Shown: positions 7,059-13,646 of the stretch, piece by piece
Position numbering within the stretch: position 1 is the first letter of the stretch
Layout: each line of letters opens with the position of its first letter
NCBI GenBank assembly: GCA_964584775.1
Contig: CAZPBC010000051.1
Location: 1 to 13,646, forward strand
Source: CAZPBC01 sp964584775
GTDB lineage: Bacteria; Chlamydiota; Chlamydiia; Chlamydiales; SLFE01
Length of the DNA: 13,646 nucleotides
Direction of reading: 5' to 3'
Notes under the pieces: model-generated
What the model saw: only the letters and a program-made list of their open reading frames with translations
Databases searched by the model: none
Told to the model about the DNA's origin: nothing
Position numbers and translations under genes: made by a program

Positions 7059-7760
7059 TTATGCCAAAAATTTGAGTCGTTTGGAGGGGGGGAATTTTTC
7101 AATCGCGTAGTGAAGCGTGGTACGCGCTATCTTGGACTTGTGTTGTTTTAAGAAGGTTTCGAGTTCAGAGGTGGAGACTCTTTTTCCAGCTTCACGAAGC
7201 ATCCAGCCTACGGCTTTATGTATTAAATCGTGAGGATCCTCTAATAGTTTTTTAGAGAGCTGATAGGTGAGCTTAGACTTTCCCTGTTTTAGGAAGTAAA
7301 AGCTGCTTAGAATGGCAACCCTTCTCTCCCAAAGCGAGCCGGAGTCTGCGAGTTCAAAGAGAAGAGCGGTGTCTTTGTCAAAGAGGTAGGCACCGAGAAT
7401 TTTCTCCGCTGAAGTGTCGACTAGATCCCAGTTGTTCACATACTCGAGATGGTGTAGGTAATAGAGCGCAATTTTTTCTTGCTCTTTGTCATCAGCTTTT
7501 TGAAATTGAGTCACAAGGAGGATGAGCGCGGCAAGTCTTTCCTCATGAAATTTTGAAGAAAGGAGAGGGGTGAGCTGTTTTAAGGAGAGGTGTGTATAGT
7601 CGCGACAGATCTTTCGTATGACGGGGACCCGCACTCCAAGGAAAACATCTCCCTCTCCATACTCTCCAGGTCCTGTCTTAAAAAATCGGGTGAGACCCTT
7701 TCGGTCTTTTTCGGAGGAAGCTTTGACAAGTCGTTCGTGGAGGATTTGATAGGGAGTCAT
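7059..7760 (-). CDS. DNA alkylation repair glycosylase, AlkD family
   Basis: AlkD proteins are HEAT-like-repeat DNA glycosylases that excise positively charged alkylated bases such as 3- and 7-methylpurines. The 233 residues match the family length. The sequence shows YGEGDVFLGVRVPVIRK (34-50), HEERLAAL (72-79), NNWDLVDTSAEKILG (109-123), LWERRVAIL (143-151) and HKAVGWMLREAGKR (181-194). Trp111, Asp115, Arg147 and Trp186 fit the positions of the DNA-contacting and catalytic residues known from Bacillus cereus AlkD (Trp109, Asp113, Arg148, Trp187), so activity is likely retained. The ATG overlaps the stop of the upstream coiled-coil gene by 4 bases and lacks its own clear Shine-Dalgarno, suggesting coupling. 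I do not recall it between CT043 and ssb in C. trachomatis, so it is probably an insertion in this lineage or a loss there. Confidence 0.9.
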   Translation of the reverse strand: MTPYQILHERLVKASSEKDRKGLTRFFKTGPGEYGEGDVFLGVRVPVIRKICRDYTHLSLKQLTPLLSSKFHEERLAALILLVTQFQKADDKEQEKIALYYLHHLEYVNNWDLVDTSAEKILGAYLFDKDTALLFELADSGSLWERRVAILSSFYFLKQGKSKLTYQLSKKLLEDPHDLIHKAVGWMLREAGKRVSTSELETFLKQHKSKIARTTLHYAIEKFPPSKRLKFLA

Positions 7761-8572
7761 GTCTGGAAATTCTCTATCCAGCGGTCGATTTCCGCCTCGT
7801 GAAACGAGCGCATATTTTTGAGCATCTTGAGCTCACGCTCGATCTTGTTTTGGTGAGACTCAAGCCGATTTTCTTCAAGAAATGTGCGGACCGTTTTAAA
7901 GTTCCACTTCGAGTGCGAAAACGTATAGAGGGATTGTAAAAGATCACGGTAGCTTTGAAGAATCTCTTGCAGTCTTTCACGAGAATTGGGGTAGCTACAC
8001 AGTGTTTCCATTCTCTTGATCTCTACCTCAGAAAGCGCCGCCAGGTTGGTCAAAGCTTTGCCAGCGACCATGTTGGGGTTTTTTCCGAAGATATAGCTCA
8101 AGATATTTTGCCGCTTCACTGACTCTTGAACCTGCTCGAGGGTGTTGAAGTCCTCAGAAATTTTTCCTAGTTGGGCCAAGGCTGTCTGAAGCTCGTCTTC
8201 TAAAAGGAGGAGAGAGTGATACTCGTGCTGTAGGTCGCTCAAACGCTCATTGGGAGAGTGTTTCAGCAGTTCTTGAATGAGCTTTCTTCGTAGGTCGGAG
8301 GGCGAGTGTTCGGTGAGTTCCTCAAGATGGTCGATCTCATGGTCTATATCTGAGACGGCTTGCCTTGTTTTTTGTAATAGGGTCTCTTCCTCCTCAGATC
8401 GTTGGGGGGTCGCTTCGAGGCGCAAGCGGTGTTCTAAGAGAGCTTCACGCTTAAGCATAAGAGTCTGAAGATCTTCAGTTTGAGTCTGCAGGCTGAAAAA
8501 CGTCTCTTTGAGTTGAGAGATGTTGGGTTCGGATTCTGTGGGTTTTGCGCTTGCCATAAAAGGATCTAGCAT
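7757..8572 (-). CDS. Coiled-coil protein of unknown function
   Basis: I do not recognise this 271-residue protein. It is strongly helical and highly charged, rich in Glu, Leu, Gln, Lys and Arg. Heptad-like stretches lie at about 20-155 and 180-268, split by a less charged piece (NILSYIFGKNPNMVAGKALT, about 156-175). No signal peptide or membrane segment is visible, and there is a single Cys. No enzymatic motif stands out. It is first in a two-gene unit with the AlkD-like gene, coupled by a 4-base overlap, and diverges from ssb across 44 bases. Neither the ATG at 8572 nor the next in-frame ATG at 8557 has a good ribosome binding site, so the start is uncertain. It might be structural, a scaffold or a secreted effector; nothing here decides. 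Confidence 0.75.
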   Translation of the reverse strand: MLDPFMASAKPTESEPNISQLKETFFSLQTQTEDLQTLMLKREALLEHRLRLEATPQRSEEEETLLQKTRQAVSDIDHEIDHLEELTEHSPSDLRRKLIQELLKHSPNERLSDLQHEYHSLLLLEDELQTALAQLGKISEDFNTLEQVQESVKRQNILSYIFGKNPNMVAGKALTNLAALSEVEIKRMETLCSYPNSRERLQEILQSYRDLLQSLYTFSHSKWNFKTVRTFLEENRLESHQNKIERELKMLKNMRSFHEAEIDRWIENFQT

Positions 8573-8616
8573 AGGAACATAGAGGAGTTTTTAATTCTTT
8601 TCAAGTTGAGGTAAGC

Positions 8617-9099
8617 ATGAATAGCATCACAATCGCAGGCCATCTAGGTCGAGACGCAGAAACCCGTTTTACTCCCAACGGAGCGAAGGTCACCACTCTC
8701 ACGATCGCGACGAATGTCCGAGAGTCGGGGGAAGATGTCACCGTCTGGTACCGAGTGACGCTTTGGGGAGATCGCTGGGACAAACTGCTACCTTACCTGA
8801 AGAAAGGCTCTGGAGTGATTGTCATCGGAGAGTTGAGAAAGCCTCAGATGTACACCGACAGAGACGGCAATACCCAAGTCTCTCTAGAAGTTCGAGCAGA
8901 TGTGGTTAAGTTCTCGCCATTCGGGCGTGGGCAACAGCAAAGTGGAGATGCTTCTGCGTCTCAGTCCGCTGGTTTTTCTCAGCCTGCTGCAGCGACGACT
9001 CCACAAAGTAGCGACGGTGCCTACCATTTTGGAGGCAGCTCTCAAGGGCAAGCTCCCGCCTCTGTAGGGAGCTCAGTAGAAGACGACCTTCCTTTCTAA
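8617..9099 (+). CDS. ssb: Single-stranded DNA-binding protein (SSB)
   Basis: SSB coats single-stranded DNA during replication, recombination and repair and recruits partner proteins through its acidic tip. The 160 residues show the OB-fold core (1 to about 105): MNSITIAGHLGRDAETRFTP, the DNA-stacking Trp region VTVWYRVTLWGDRW (Trp44, 50, 54), and GELRKPQMYTDRDGN. A Gln/Ser/Ala/Gly-rich linker (about 106-150) leads to the conserved acidic end EDDLPF. GAGGT lies 4 bases before the ATG and fixes the start. The position before pepA matches C. trachomatis CT044-CT045. A strong terminator closes the gene, so it is probably transcribed alone. Confidence 0.97.
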   Translation: MNSITIAGHLGRDAETRFTPNGAKVTTLTIATNVRESGEDVTVWYRVTLWGDRWDKLLPYLKKGSGVIVIGELRKPQMYTDRDGNTQVSLEVRADVVKFSPFGRGQQQSGDASASQSAGFSQPAAATTPQSSDGAYHFGGSSQGQAPASVGSSVEDDLPF

Positions 9100-9131
9100 A
9101 GCTATCATTTTGAGTTAGTTATTCTACATTT

Positions 9132-9175
9132 CCCCCTCCTACCTTGAGTCTACTAAGGTAGGGAGGGGCTTTTTT
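9132..9175 (+). terminator. Strong intrinsic terminator of ssb
   Basis: CCCCTCCTACCTT (9133-9145) pairs with AAGGTAGGGAGGGG (9155-9168), giving 13 base pairs with one bulged G and a 9-base loop, followed by CTTTTTT. It begins about 30 bases after the ssb stop. Confidence 0.93.
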
Positions 9176-9364
9176 CTGCCACGAAATTTGAGGAGCAGTT
9201 CCTTTCGGTCAGAAAAGGGACAAACTCTTTGCCAGATTCAACATAAGTTTCTCGAAGGGAATCTCTTACATCCTTTCAATGAAGGGGATAAGTGGAAAAT
9301 GACGAAAAGCATTCTGTGCCTATTTTACGGATGCTTATCAAAAATCTAGGTTAGTGAAAACCTC
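9176..9364. other. Spacer between the ssb terminator and the pepA promoter, no feature seen
   Basis: The ssb-pepA gap is 317 bases. Apart from the terminator and promoter listed separately, I see no gene, RNA or repeat here. The only notable ATG (9299) opens a 16-codon frame without a ribosome binding site. Confidence 0.5.
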
Positions 9365-9393
9365 TTGAAATAACGGACTTAGGTGGCTAGAAT
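9365..9393 (+). promoter_or_regulatory. Sigma-70/sigma-66-type promoter of pepA
   Basis: TTGAAA (9365-9370) and TAGAAT (9388-9393) each match five of six consensus bases and are exactly 17 bases apart. Transcription would start near 9400, giving a very short leader that carries the ribosome binding site TAGAGGAG (9404-9411) 5 bases before the ATG. It is the best promoter match I found in the window. Confidence 0.72.
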
Positions 9394-9416
9394 CCGAATA
9401 AAATAGAGGAGCCAGC

Positions 9417-10910
9417 ATGCCCGTAGATCTCGACCATGAGTGTCCACTCAAAATCACCACTTCAAAGAAGCTGAAGCTCCACCCTGAAATAGACGCGCTT
9501 TTTGTTCCCTTTTGGCAGACAGAGTCTGGAGTGGCGTTCGCTTCAAAAATTCCAGGGCTCACCGATCTTCCAATTCCGCCTTTAGCTCTTTTAGACTTTT
9601 CTGCATCAGCGGGAGAGCAGCTCACTCTTTTTCCCGAAAAGTGGGGAGAAACACGTTTGATTCTCATTGGTCTTGGCCCAGAAGAAGAGGCGACTCTCGA
9701 GTCTTTGCGTCAATCGATGAGCACACTGATCCGCTGCAGTAAAAGTAAAGAAATTCATAGAGCTCATCTCGTTTTCCCAAAACACCCTAGAGTGCCATCA
9801 AAGAAATGGCTTAGAGCCCTACTCGAGGGTATTTTTTTAAGTTACTACTCTCTCCCGAATGAAGGTGAAGGTGACCGGCCGCTCTTGCATTCGCTTGTTC
9901 TGATCGGAGCATCGAATGGGGTGACATCTGAAGTGCGGCGTGCAGCAAAAATCTCCAAGGGCGTCTACCTTGCACGAGATCTGACCAATCTGAGTGCTGA
10001 TATTGTCACTCCAGAAGCGTTGGCAAGTGTTGCACGGGGGATCAGCCAACGTTTTGAGACTGTAAAATGCCGAATCTATACAGAAAAAGAGCTGACGAAG
10101 ATGGGAATGGGTCTCGTTTTAGCCGTCAGCCGTGGATCTAAACATCAAGCGCATTTTGTTGTAGCAGAGTATGCTCCTAAAAAGCGTCCAGAGAAGATTC
10201 CTGTGTTTGTGGGTAAAGGAGTGACCTACGATACAGGGGGGCTGAACTTGAAGTCTCATATGAGTCACATGCGTTCAGATATGGGAGGCGCTGCTGCTTG
10301 TTTGGGATTGCTTTGTGCAGCCGCAGAGTGTAAAATCAAACAAAATTTTGCTGTTGTGATACCGATTGTGGAAAACGCCATTGGATCGGAAAGCTATAAG
10401 CCCGGAGATGTCTATAAAAGCTATTCTGGGAAGACAGTTGAAATCACCAACACAGATGCCGAGGGAAGATTGATCTTAGCTGATGCCTTAACCTATGTTT
10501 CGAAGAAGCTTCAACCCGATGTCGTGGTCGATATTGCAACACTCACGGGAGCGATGGTCGTTGCTTTGGGACACGAGGTCACTGGGTTGATGGGGACCTC
10601 TGAAGAGGCTGTCAAATGCATGATCAAAGCAGGGGAGGCAACAGGAGAACGCGTGGCTCGACTGCCTCTTATTGATGAGCTTTTAGATGACCTTTCTTCG
10701 AATGTTGCAGATTTAAAAAACTCTGGTGCGCGAGATGGATCTTCGATCAAAGCTGGACTCTTTTTAAAAGAGTTTGTGGACGAACTTCCTTGGCTCCATC
10801 TCGATATAGCTGGAACCTCATTTAGAAGTGCAGGAAAAGGATATCTTCCTAAAAATGCAACGGGTGTAGGAGTCCGCCTACTTTTAGAATTTCTTCAAAA
10901 ATATACCTGA
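9417..10910 (+). CDS. pepA: Leucyl aminopeptidase, M17 family (PepA)
   Basis: PepA is a cytoplasmic, normally hexameric, two-metal (Zn/Mn) exopeptidase that removes N-terminal residues from peptides. The 497 residues match the family. An N-terminal macro-like domain (about 1-165) precedes the catalytic domain. Metal and active-site residues are present: Lys267 and Asp272 in VGKGVTYDTGGLNLK, Asp288 in MRSDMGG, and Asp347, Glu349 and Arg351 in the M17 signature NTDAEGRL (345-352). Compared with my recall of the E. coli enzyme, the loop between the second and third ligands is two residues shorter, which is probably neutral. The gene follows ssb, as in C. trachomatis (CT045), has its own promoter and ribosome binding site, and probably reads into asd 9 bases downstream. 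Confidence 0.96.
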   Translation: MPVDLDHECPLKITTSKKLKLHPEIDALFVPFWQTESGVAFASKIPGLTDLPIPPLALLDFSASAGEQLTLFPEKWGETRLILIGLGPEEEATLESLRQSMSTLIRCSKSKEIHRAHLVFPKHPRVPSKKWLRALLEGIFLSYYSLPNEGEGDRPLLHSLVLIGASNGVTSEVRRAAKISKGVYLARDLTNLSADIVTPEALASVARGISQRFETVKCRIYTEKELTKMGMGLVLAVSRGSKHQAHFVVAEYAPKKRPEKIPVFVGKGVTYDTGGLNLKSHMSHMRSDMGGAAACLGLLCAAAECKIKQNFAVVIPIVENAIGSESYKPGDVYKSYSGKTVEITNTDAEGRLILADALTYVSKKLQPDVVVDIATLTGAMVVALGHEVTGLMGTSEEAVKCMIKAGEATGERVARLPLIDELLDDLSSNVADLKNSGARDGSSIKAGLFLKEFVDELPWLHLDIAGTSFRSAGKGYLPKNATGVGVRLLLEFLQKYT

Positions 10911-10919
10911 GACTGAACA

Positions 10920-11990
10920 ATGACAATGAACGTCGAATTCCTTTACCGAAAAAAAATCCCCGTCGCAATACTCGGGGCCACTGGTGTGGTGGGAAAACAC
11001 TTTGTATACCTACTACAAGACCATCCATGGTTCAGAATTGAATCTTTGATTGCTTCTAAAAACTCGAGCGGCAAATGCTATGGGGATCTCATTGAGTGGG
11101 AGTTTGATGTAGAGTTGAAAAAAGAGGTCGCTGCGCTACCTGTCACTACACTAGACTCTTCACCAGATGCTTCGATCCTCTTCTCTTCTTTAGATGCAGA
11201 CGTTGCCAAAGATGCTGAGCTCGCTTTTGCAGAAAAAGGCTATGTTGTTATTTCCAATTCTTCAGCCTTTCGAATGGATGAGCGCGTCCCCTTGATTGTG
11301 CCAGAGGTCAATCCTTCTCACCTAGAATTACTCAAAGAGAATCCTTTTGGTGAAAGGGGGACGATCGTGACCAATCCAAACTGTTCTGTCATCGGCTTAG
11401 TCATGGCGCTCGCATCTCTTGAGGAGCACTATGGGATTGAGGCCGTCTCTGTCCATACGCTCCAAGCGTTGTCAGGTGCGGGACGAAGCGGCCAGTCTCT
11501 GGATGTGGAAGATAATGTGATCCCTCACATTCCAAACGAAGAATCAAAAATTGAAACAGAACCTCTGAAAATTTTAGGTACCTACCTGGATGGAAAGATT
11601 GATTTGAAGCAGTTCAAGGTGAGTGCTCAGGTGAACCGAGTGAATGTCACTCACGGACACCTAGAGAATGTTGCTGTAAAATTGAAGCGTCCAGCTAAAC
11701 GTGACGAAATCATTGATGGATGGAATCATTTTAAGGGGGAGCCGCAGGCACTTGAACTGCCTACTGCTCCTCTTCACCCCATTCGTTATTTAGAAGACGT
11801 GGATTCTCCGCAGCCAAAGAGGCATCGAGATGAAGGAAATGGGATGACTCTCACTATCGGAGGACTCCGAGAGTGTTCGTTGATGGATTGGAAGTTCTCG
11901 ATACTGAGTCACAACGTTTTTCGTGGAGCTGCCGGAACAGCAGTCCTCAATGCAGAACTGCTTGTTAAGAGGGGGGACATCTTTTGGTAA
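10920..11990 (+). CDS. asd: Aspartate-semialdehyde dehydrogenase (archaeal/fungal-type subfamily)
   Basis: The enzyme reduces aspartyl phosphate to aspartate semialdehyde with NADPH, the branch point to diaminopimelate/lysine, threonine and methionine. In chlamydiae the main use is diaminopimelate for peptidoglycan. The 356 residues show the Rossmann motif GATGVVG (19-25), catalytic Cys155 in NPNCS, the substrate loop LQALSGAGRSG, and Arg240 and His247 in NRVNVTHGH, with His247 the likely base. The ALSGAG and C-terminal SHNVFRGAAG patterns fit the archaeal/fungal-like branch rather than the E. coli type. It follows pepA by 9 bases without a strong ribosome binding site; an ATG two codons later (10926) is an alternative start. 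In C. trachomatis I recall asd elsewhere, beside lysC and dapB, so its position after pepA is unusual. Confidence 0.93.
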   Translation: MTMNVEFLYRKKIPVAILGATGVVGKHFVYLLQDHPWFRIESLIASKNSSGKCYGDLIEWEFDVELKKEVAALPVTTLDSSPDASILFSSLDADVAKDAELAFAEKGYVVISNSSAFRMDERVPLIVPEVNPSHLELLKENPFGERGTIVTNPNCSVIGLVMALASLEEHYGIEAVSVHTLQALSGAGRSGQSLDVEDNVIPHIPNEESKIETEPLKILGTYLDGKIDLKQFKVSAQVNRVNVTHGHLENVAVKLKRPAKRDEIIDGWNHFKGEPQALELPTAPLHPIRYLEDVDSPQPKRHRDEGNGMTLTIGGLRECSLMDWKFSILSHNVFRGAAGTAVLNAELLVKRGDIFW

Positions 11991-11993
11991 TGG

Positions 11994-12167
11994 CTATTTT
12001 TGAGCATGCCTCTCCTGCGAGCGCATGAAGCCGTAGGCAGTTTGGATCCGAGTGTGAGGGAGCAATGGTCCTTTAGGTGTTTTTTTTGACCGAGTGCTAG
12101 CAGGGCTTTTTTTCTTGCTCACTGTTTTTTTTGAAGAGGACGATTTAACGACTTTTTTGATTGCCAT
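11994..12167 (-). CDS. Small lysine-rich basic protein, histone-tail-like (candidate HctB-like)
   Basis: This 57-residue protein has 12 Lys and 4 Arg but only one acidic residue (a Glu). The first half reads like a histone tail: MAIKKVVKSSSSKKTVSKKK, then SPASTRSKKTPKG. The end (TRIQTAYGFMRSQERHAQK) is more ordinary and contains aromatic residues. An excellent ribosome binding site, AAAGGAG (12174-12180 on the - strand), lies 6 bases before the ATG, which argues strongly for a real gene. It is convergent with asd (3-base gap) and divergent from the osmC gene. C. trachomatis has hctB, encoding the DNA-condensing Hc2, just after pepA, so position and composition suggest a reduced Hc2-like protein. 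HctB proteins are much longer and carry repeats that are absent here, so this link is a hypothesis. A basic protein unrelated to chromatin, for example ribosome-associated, is possible. Confidence 0.72.
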   Translation of the reverse strand: MAIKKVVKSSSSKKTVSKKKSPASTRSKKTPKGPLLPHTRIQTAYGFMRSQERHAQK

Positions 12168-12226
12168 AGATCACTCCTTTGTGTCGTGAGAATCACTATT
12201 AAACTTAAGCAAAGCGCGTGCCAAAG

Positions 12227-12628
12227 ATGAAAAAATTGCACTTCCAGATGGACGAGAGCCTCAGAGTCACAGGTAGGGTTGGCTTTGGTGAGGTGGAAGT
12301 GACTACAGATGTCGGAGAAAAATGGGGTGGGCTGGCAGAGAGCATGACCCCTACAGATTTGCTCTTAGCCTCTTTGACATGTTGTATTTTGAGTGTGGTG
12401 GGGATCAAAGCGAAGTCGATGGGTATCCCACTTCAAGGAACGACAGCGACAGCTGAGAAGCAGATGGATTCGAAGGGGATGTTTGAGAAGCTGACAGTCA
12501 CCATTGAATGCCCTCATCATGTCGATCAAGTAGATCGTGTCAAACTTGAAAGGACAGCACACCACTGTCCAGTGCATCAAGCACTTTCTCCCTCAGTCGA
12601 ACAGGAGATACGGTTTCATTGGGTATGA
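12227..12628 (+). CDS. OsmC/Ohr-family peroxidase
   Basis: OsmC-like proteins are small dimeric thiol peroxidases that reduce organic hydroperoxides using two cysteines. From this ATG the product is 133 residues. The first Cys lies in TPTDLLLASLTCC (Cys52 or 53, on the central helix) and the second is Cys114 in HHCPVHQAL, the expected pair. The glycine-rich start (TGRVGFGEVEVTTD) and the segment FEKLTVTIECP also fit. An upstream in-frame GTG at 12218 would add MPK; neither start has a clear ribosome binding site, and I prefer the ATG. The TGA overlaps the ATG of the cytidylyltransferase gene (ATGA, 12625-12628), so the two are probably co-translated although their roles differ. The exact subfamily (OsmC, Ohr or YhfA) is not decided. 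Confidence 0.9.
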   Translation: MKKLHFQMDESLRVTGRVGFGEVEVTTDVGEKWGGLAESMTPTDLLLASLTCCILSVVGIKAKSMGIPLQGTTATAEKQMDSKGMFEKLTVTIECPHHVDQVDRVKLERTAHHCPVHQALSPSVEQEIRFHWV

Positions 12629-13347
12629 GTAAGACGGTTGCAATTGTACAGGCTCGGATAGGATCGACTCGTCTTCCAGGGAAGGTTTTAAAGGAGGTAC
12701 TCGGAAAGCCACTCATTCACTATCTTGCTGAGAGAGTTGGGCGTTGTCAGCTGGTGGACCAGGTTGTCTATGCCATTCCTGATTCTGCCGAGAATGATGT
12801 TTTGGAAGACTTTCTTCAACAGGAGGGGAGAACGGTCTACCGAGGAGATGAAAAAGATGTTCTTAATCGCTTCTGTAGGGCTGCAGCGGAGGCAAAAGCC
12901 GACACGGTCGTTCGTCTCACAGCGGATAACCCACTGATTGACCCTGCAGTGATTGATCAAGGGATTGCGCATTTTTATGCGCTAGAGTGTCACTACCTTT
13001 CTAATACGGTGGAGCGCACCTTTCCAAGAGGCATGGATGTGGAAGTATTTACAAGAGCATTACTTGATCGTACTGGTCTTAAGGCAGAAAGTTCCTATGA
13101 TCGTGAGCATGTCACTCCTTACATGCTGCAACAAGAAGGAGGGGGAATGGATCAATTCCGCTACCTCTACGATGCATCAGAATACAGGCTGACTGTAGAC
13201 ACCCAAGAAGATTTTGATCTCATTGCATCCATTTTCTCTGCTCTACATCCTAAAGATTCCCATTTTTCCTTAGAGTCGATACTGAATCTCCTTCGCGAAA
13301 AACCCGAACTCGTTAAAATGAATCAAGAAATAGAGCAAAGGAAGTGA
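12625..13347 (+). CDS. SpsF-type cytidylyltransferase (sugar-nucleotide biosynthesis)
   Basis: This belongs to the CMP-sialate synthetase-like cytidylyltransferase superfamily (SpsF/COG1861 type), which activates acidic or amino sugars as CMP derivatives for surface glycans. From the ATG overlapping the preceding stop it has 240 residues. The nucleotide-binding motif IVQARIGSTRLPGK spans 7-20, and VRLTADNPLID with metal-binding Asp101 lies near 96-106. RTFPRGMDVEVF and SSYDREHVTPYM are later family-like segments. A TTG start at 12619 is possible but unnecessary. A GNAT acetyltransferase gene follows after 2 bases; SpsF homologues and GNATs often occur together in nonulosonate (legionaminic/pseudaminic-type) loci. 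The actual sugar cannot be told from this gene. Confidence 0.88.
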   Translation: MSKTVAIVQARIGSTRLPGKVLKEVLGKPLIHYLAERVGRCQLVDQVVYAIPDSAENDVLEDFLQQEGRTVYRGDEKDVLNRFCRAAAEAKADTVVRLTADNPLIDPAVIDQGIAHFYALECHYLSNTVERTFPRGMDVEVFTRALLDRTGLKAESSYDREHVTPYMLQQEGGGMDQFRYLYDASEYRLTVDTQEDFDLIASIFSALHPKDSHFSLESILNLLREKPELVKMNQEIEQRK

Positions 13348-13349
13348 AC

Positions 13350-13646
13350 ATGATCGAACTCACTCTCGCAAGACCCTTGAAAGAGGATGCAGAGTATATT
13401 TTTGACCTCCGTCGTGATCCCGTTGTAGAAGCAGCTTCTTATGGAAAGTTTTCTGATTCACTAGATGAGTTTTTTCCTGTTTATCTCAGTTATTTTAACC
13501 ACTATGCCCCTCTCTTTATCCATTGGAAGGGAGATCGAGTTGGTTTTATAAAGTTCCGAAAAACGCAAACGGATCGTACATGCAATGCTGCCGAGATCTC
13601 TATTGCCATTGAAAAAGAAAAGAGGGGAATGGGAATCGCCTTAAAG
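13350..13646 (+). CDS. GNAT-family N-acetyltransferase, truncated by the window edge
   Basis: Ninety-nine residues are visible before the sequence ends; the C-terminal part of the domain is missing. The start is an ATG with AAAGGAAG a few bases upstream, 2 bases after the cytidylyltransferase stop. The N-terminus (IELTLARPLKEDAEYIFDLR) is a typical GNAT opening. The acetyl-CoA pyrophosphate loop is present as KRGMGIALK (Arg92, Gly93, Gly95), preceded by the beta-4 strand AEISIAIE. Tight linkage to an SpsF-type gene suggests it acetylates an amino-sugar nucleotide, as PseH or NeuD-like enzymes do. This is inferred from context, and other GNAT substrates are possible. Confidence 0.85.
   Translation, partial: MIELTLARPLKEDAEYIFDLRRDPVVEAASYGKFSDSLDEFFPVYLSYFNHYAPLFIHWKGDRVGFIKFRKTQTDRTCNAAEISIAIEKEKRGMGIALK

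Noticed and set aside
7059..8616. Coiled-coil/AlkD pair as an anti-phage defence system
   Set aside because: No nuclease, ATPase, toxin or mobile-element signature is present, and a repair role explains the AlkD-like gene better.
9299..9349. 16-codon frame (MTKSILCLFYGCLSKI) in the ssb-pepA spacer
   Set aside because: It has no ribosome binding site, is very short, and nothing suggests translation.

Overview
The window looks like chromosomal DNA from a member of the Chlamydiota outside the genus Chlamydia, i.e. an amoeba- or animal-associated 'environmental' chlamydia. The main evidence is gene order. A glycogen debranching enzyme (glgX), a Slc1-type (CT043-like) type III secretion chaperone, ssb and pepA lie in that order, as I recall CT042 to CT045 of Chlamydia trachomatis. 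The chaperone and the HU/IHF protein also read like chlamydial proteins. The order differs from C. trachomatis in several places, and base composition looks mid-40s % G+C by eye, so I do not name a genus.

Layout. Bases 1-307 hold a possible C-terminal scrap of an upstream gene and then a regulatory-looking gap. Bases 308-3617 are a tight + strand operon: a small lipoprotein-like gene, uvrC (nucleotide excision repair) and tyrS (tyrosyl-tRNA synthetase), joined by 4-base ATGA overlaps. An HU/IHF-family gene follows at 3798-4121, and its terminator hairpin overlaps the 3' end of the opposing glgX (4168-6249, -). A 229-base divergent spacer with an unusual 12-bp repeat separates glgX from the chaperone gene (6479-7003, +). 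A bidirectional terminator then closes both the chaperone gene and a converging two-gene - strand unit: an AlkD-like DNA glycosylase (7059-7760) downstream of an unrecognised coiled-coil protein (7757-8572). ssb (8617-9099) and its strong terminator follow, then a well-formed promoter and pepA (9417-10910), then asd (10920-11990).

At 11994-12167 on the - strand is a 57-codon gene too short for ordinary ORF cut-offs. It has a strong ribosome binding site and encodes a very lysine-rich protein. It sits close to where C. trachomatis carries hctB, the histone H1-like Hc2 gene. The right end (12227-13646, +) holds an OsmC-family peroxidase overlapping an SpsF-type cytidylyltransferase gene, followed by a truncated GNAT acetyltransferase gene. 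The last two look like the start of a sugar-nucleotide or nonulosonate-type surface glycan locus.

Functionally this is mostly housekeeping: DNA repair and chromosome structure (uvrC, ssb, AlkD-like, HU/IHF, the small basic protein), translation (tyrS), storage glycogen (glgX), host interaction (the chaperone), peptide turnover (pepA), amino-acid/diaminopimelate synthesis (asd) and peroxide defence (OsmC). No CRISPR array, transposase, tRNA or rRNA gene was seen. I find no clear new multi-gene system. The best leads are the small basic gene, the coiled-coil/AlkD pair inserted into the conserved block, and the glycan locus running off the right edge.
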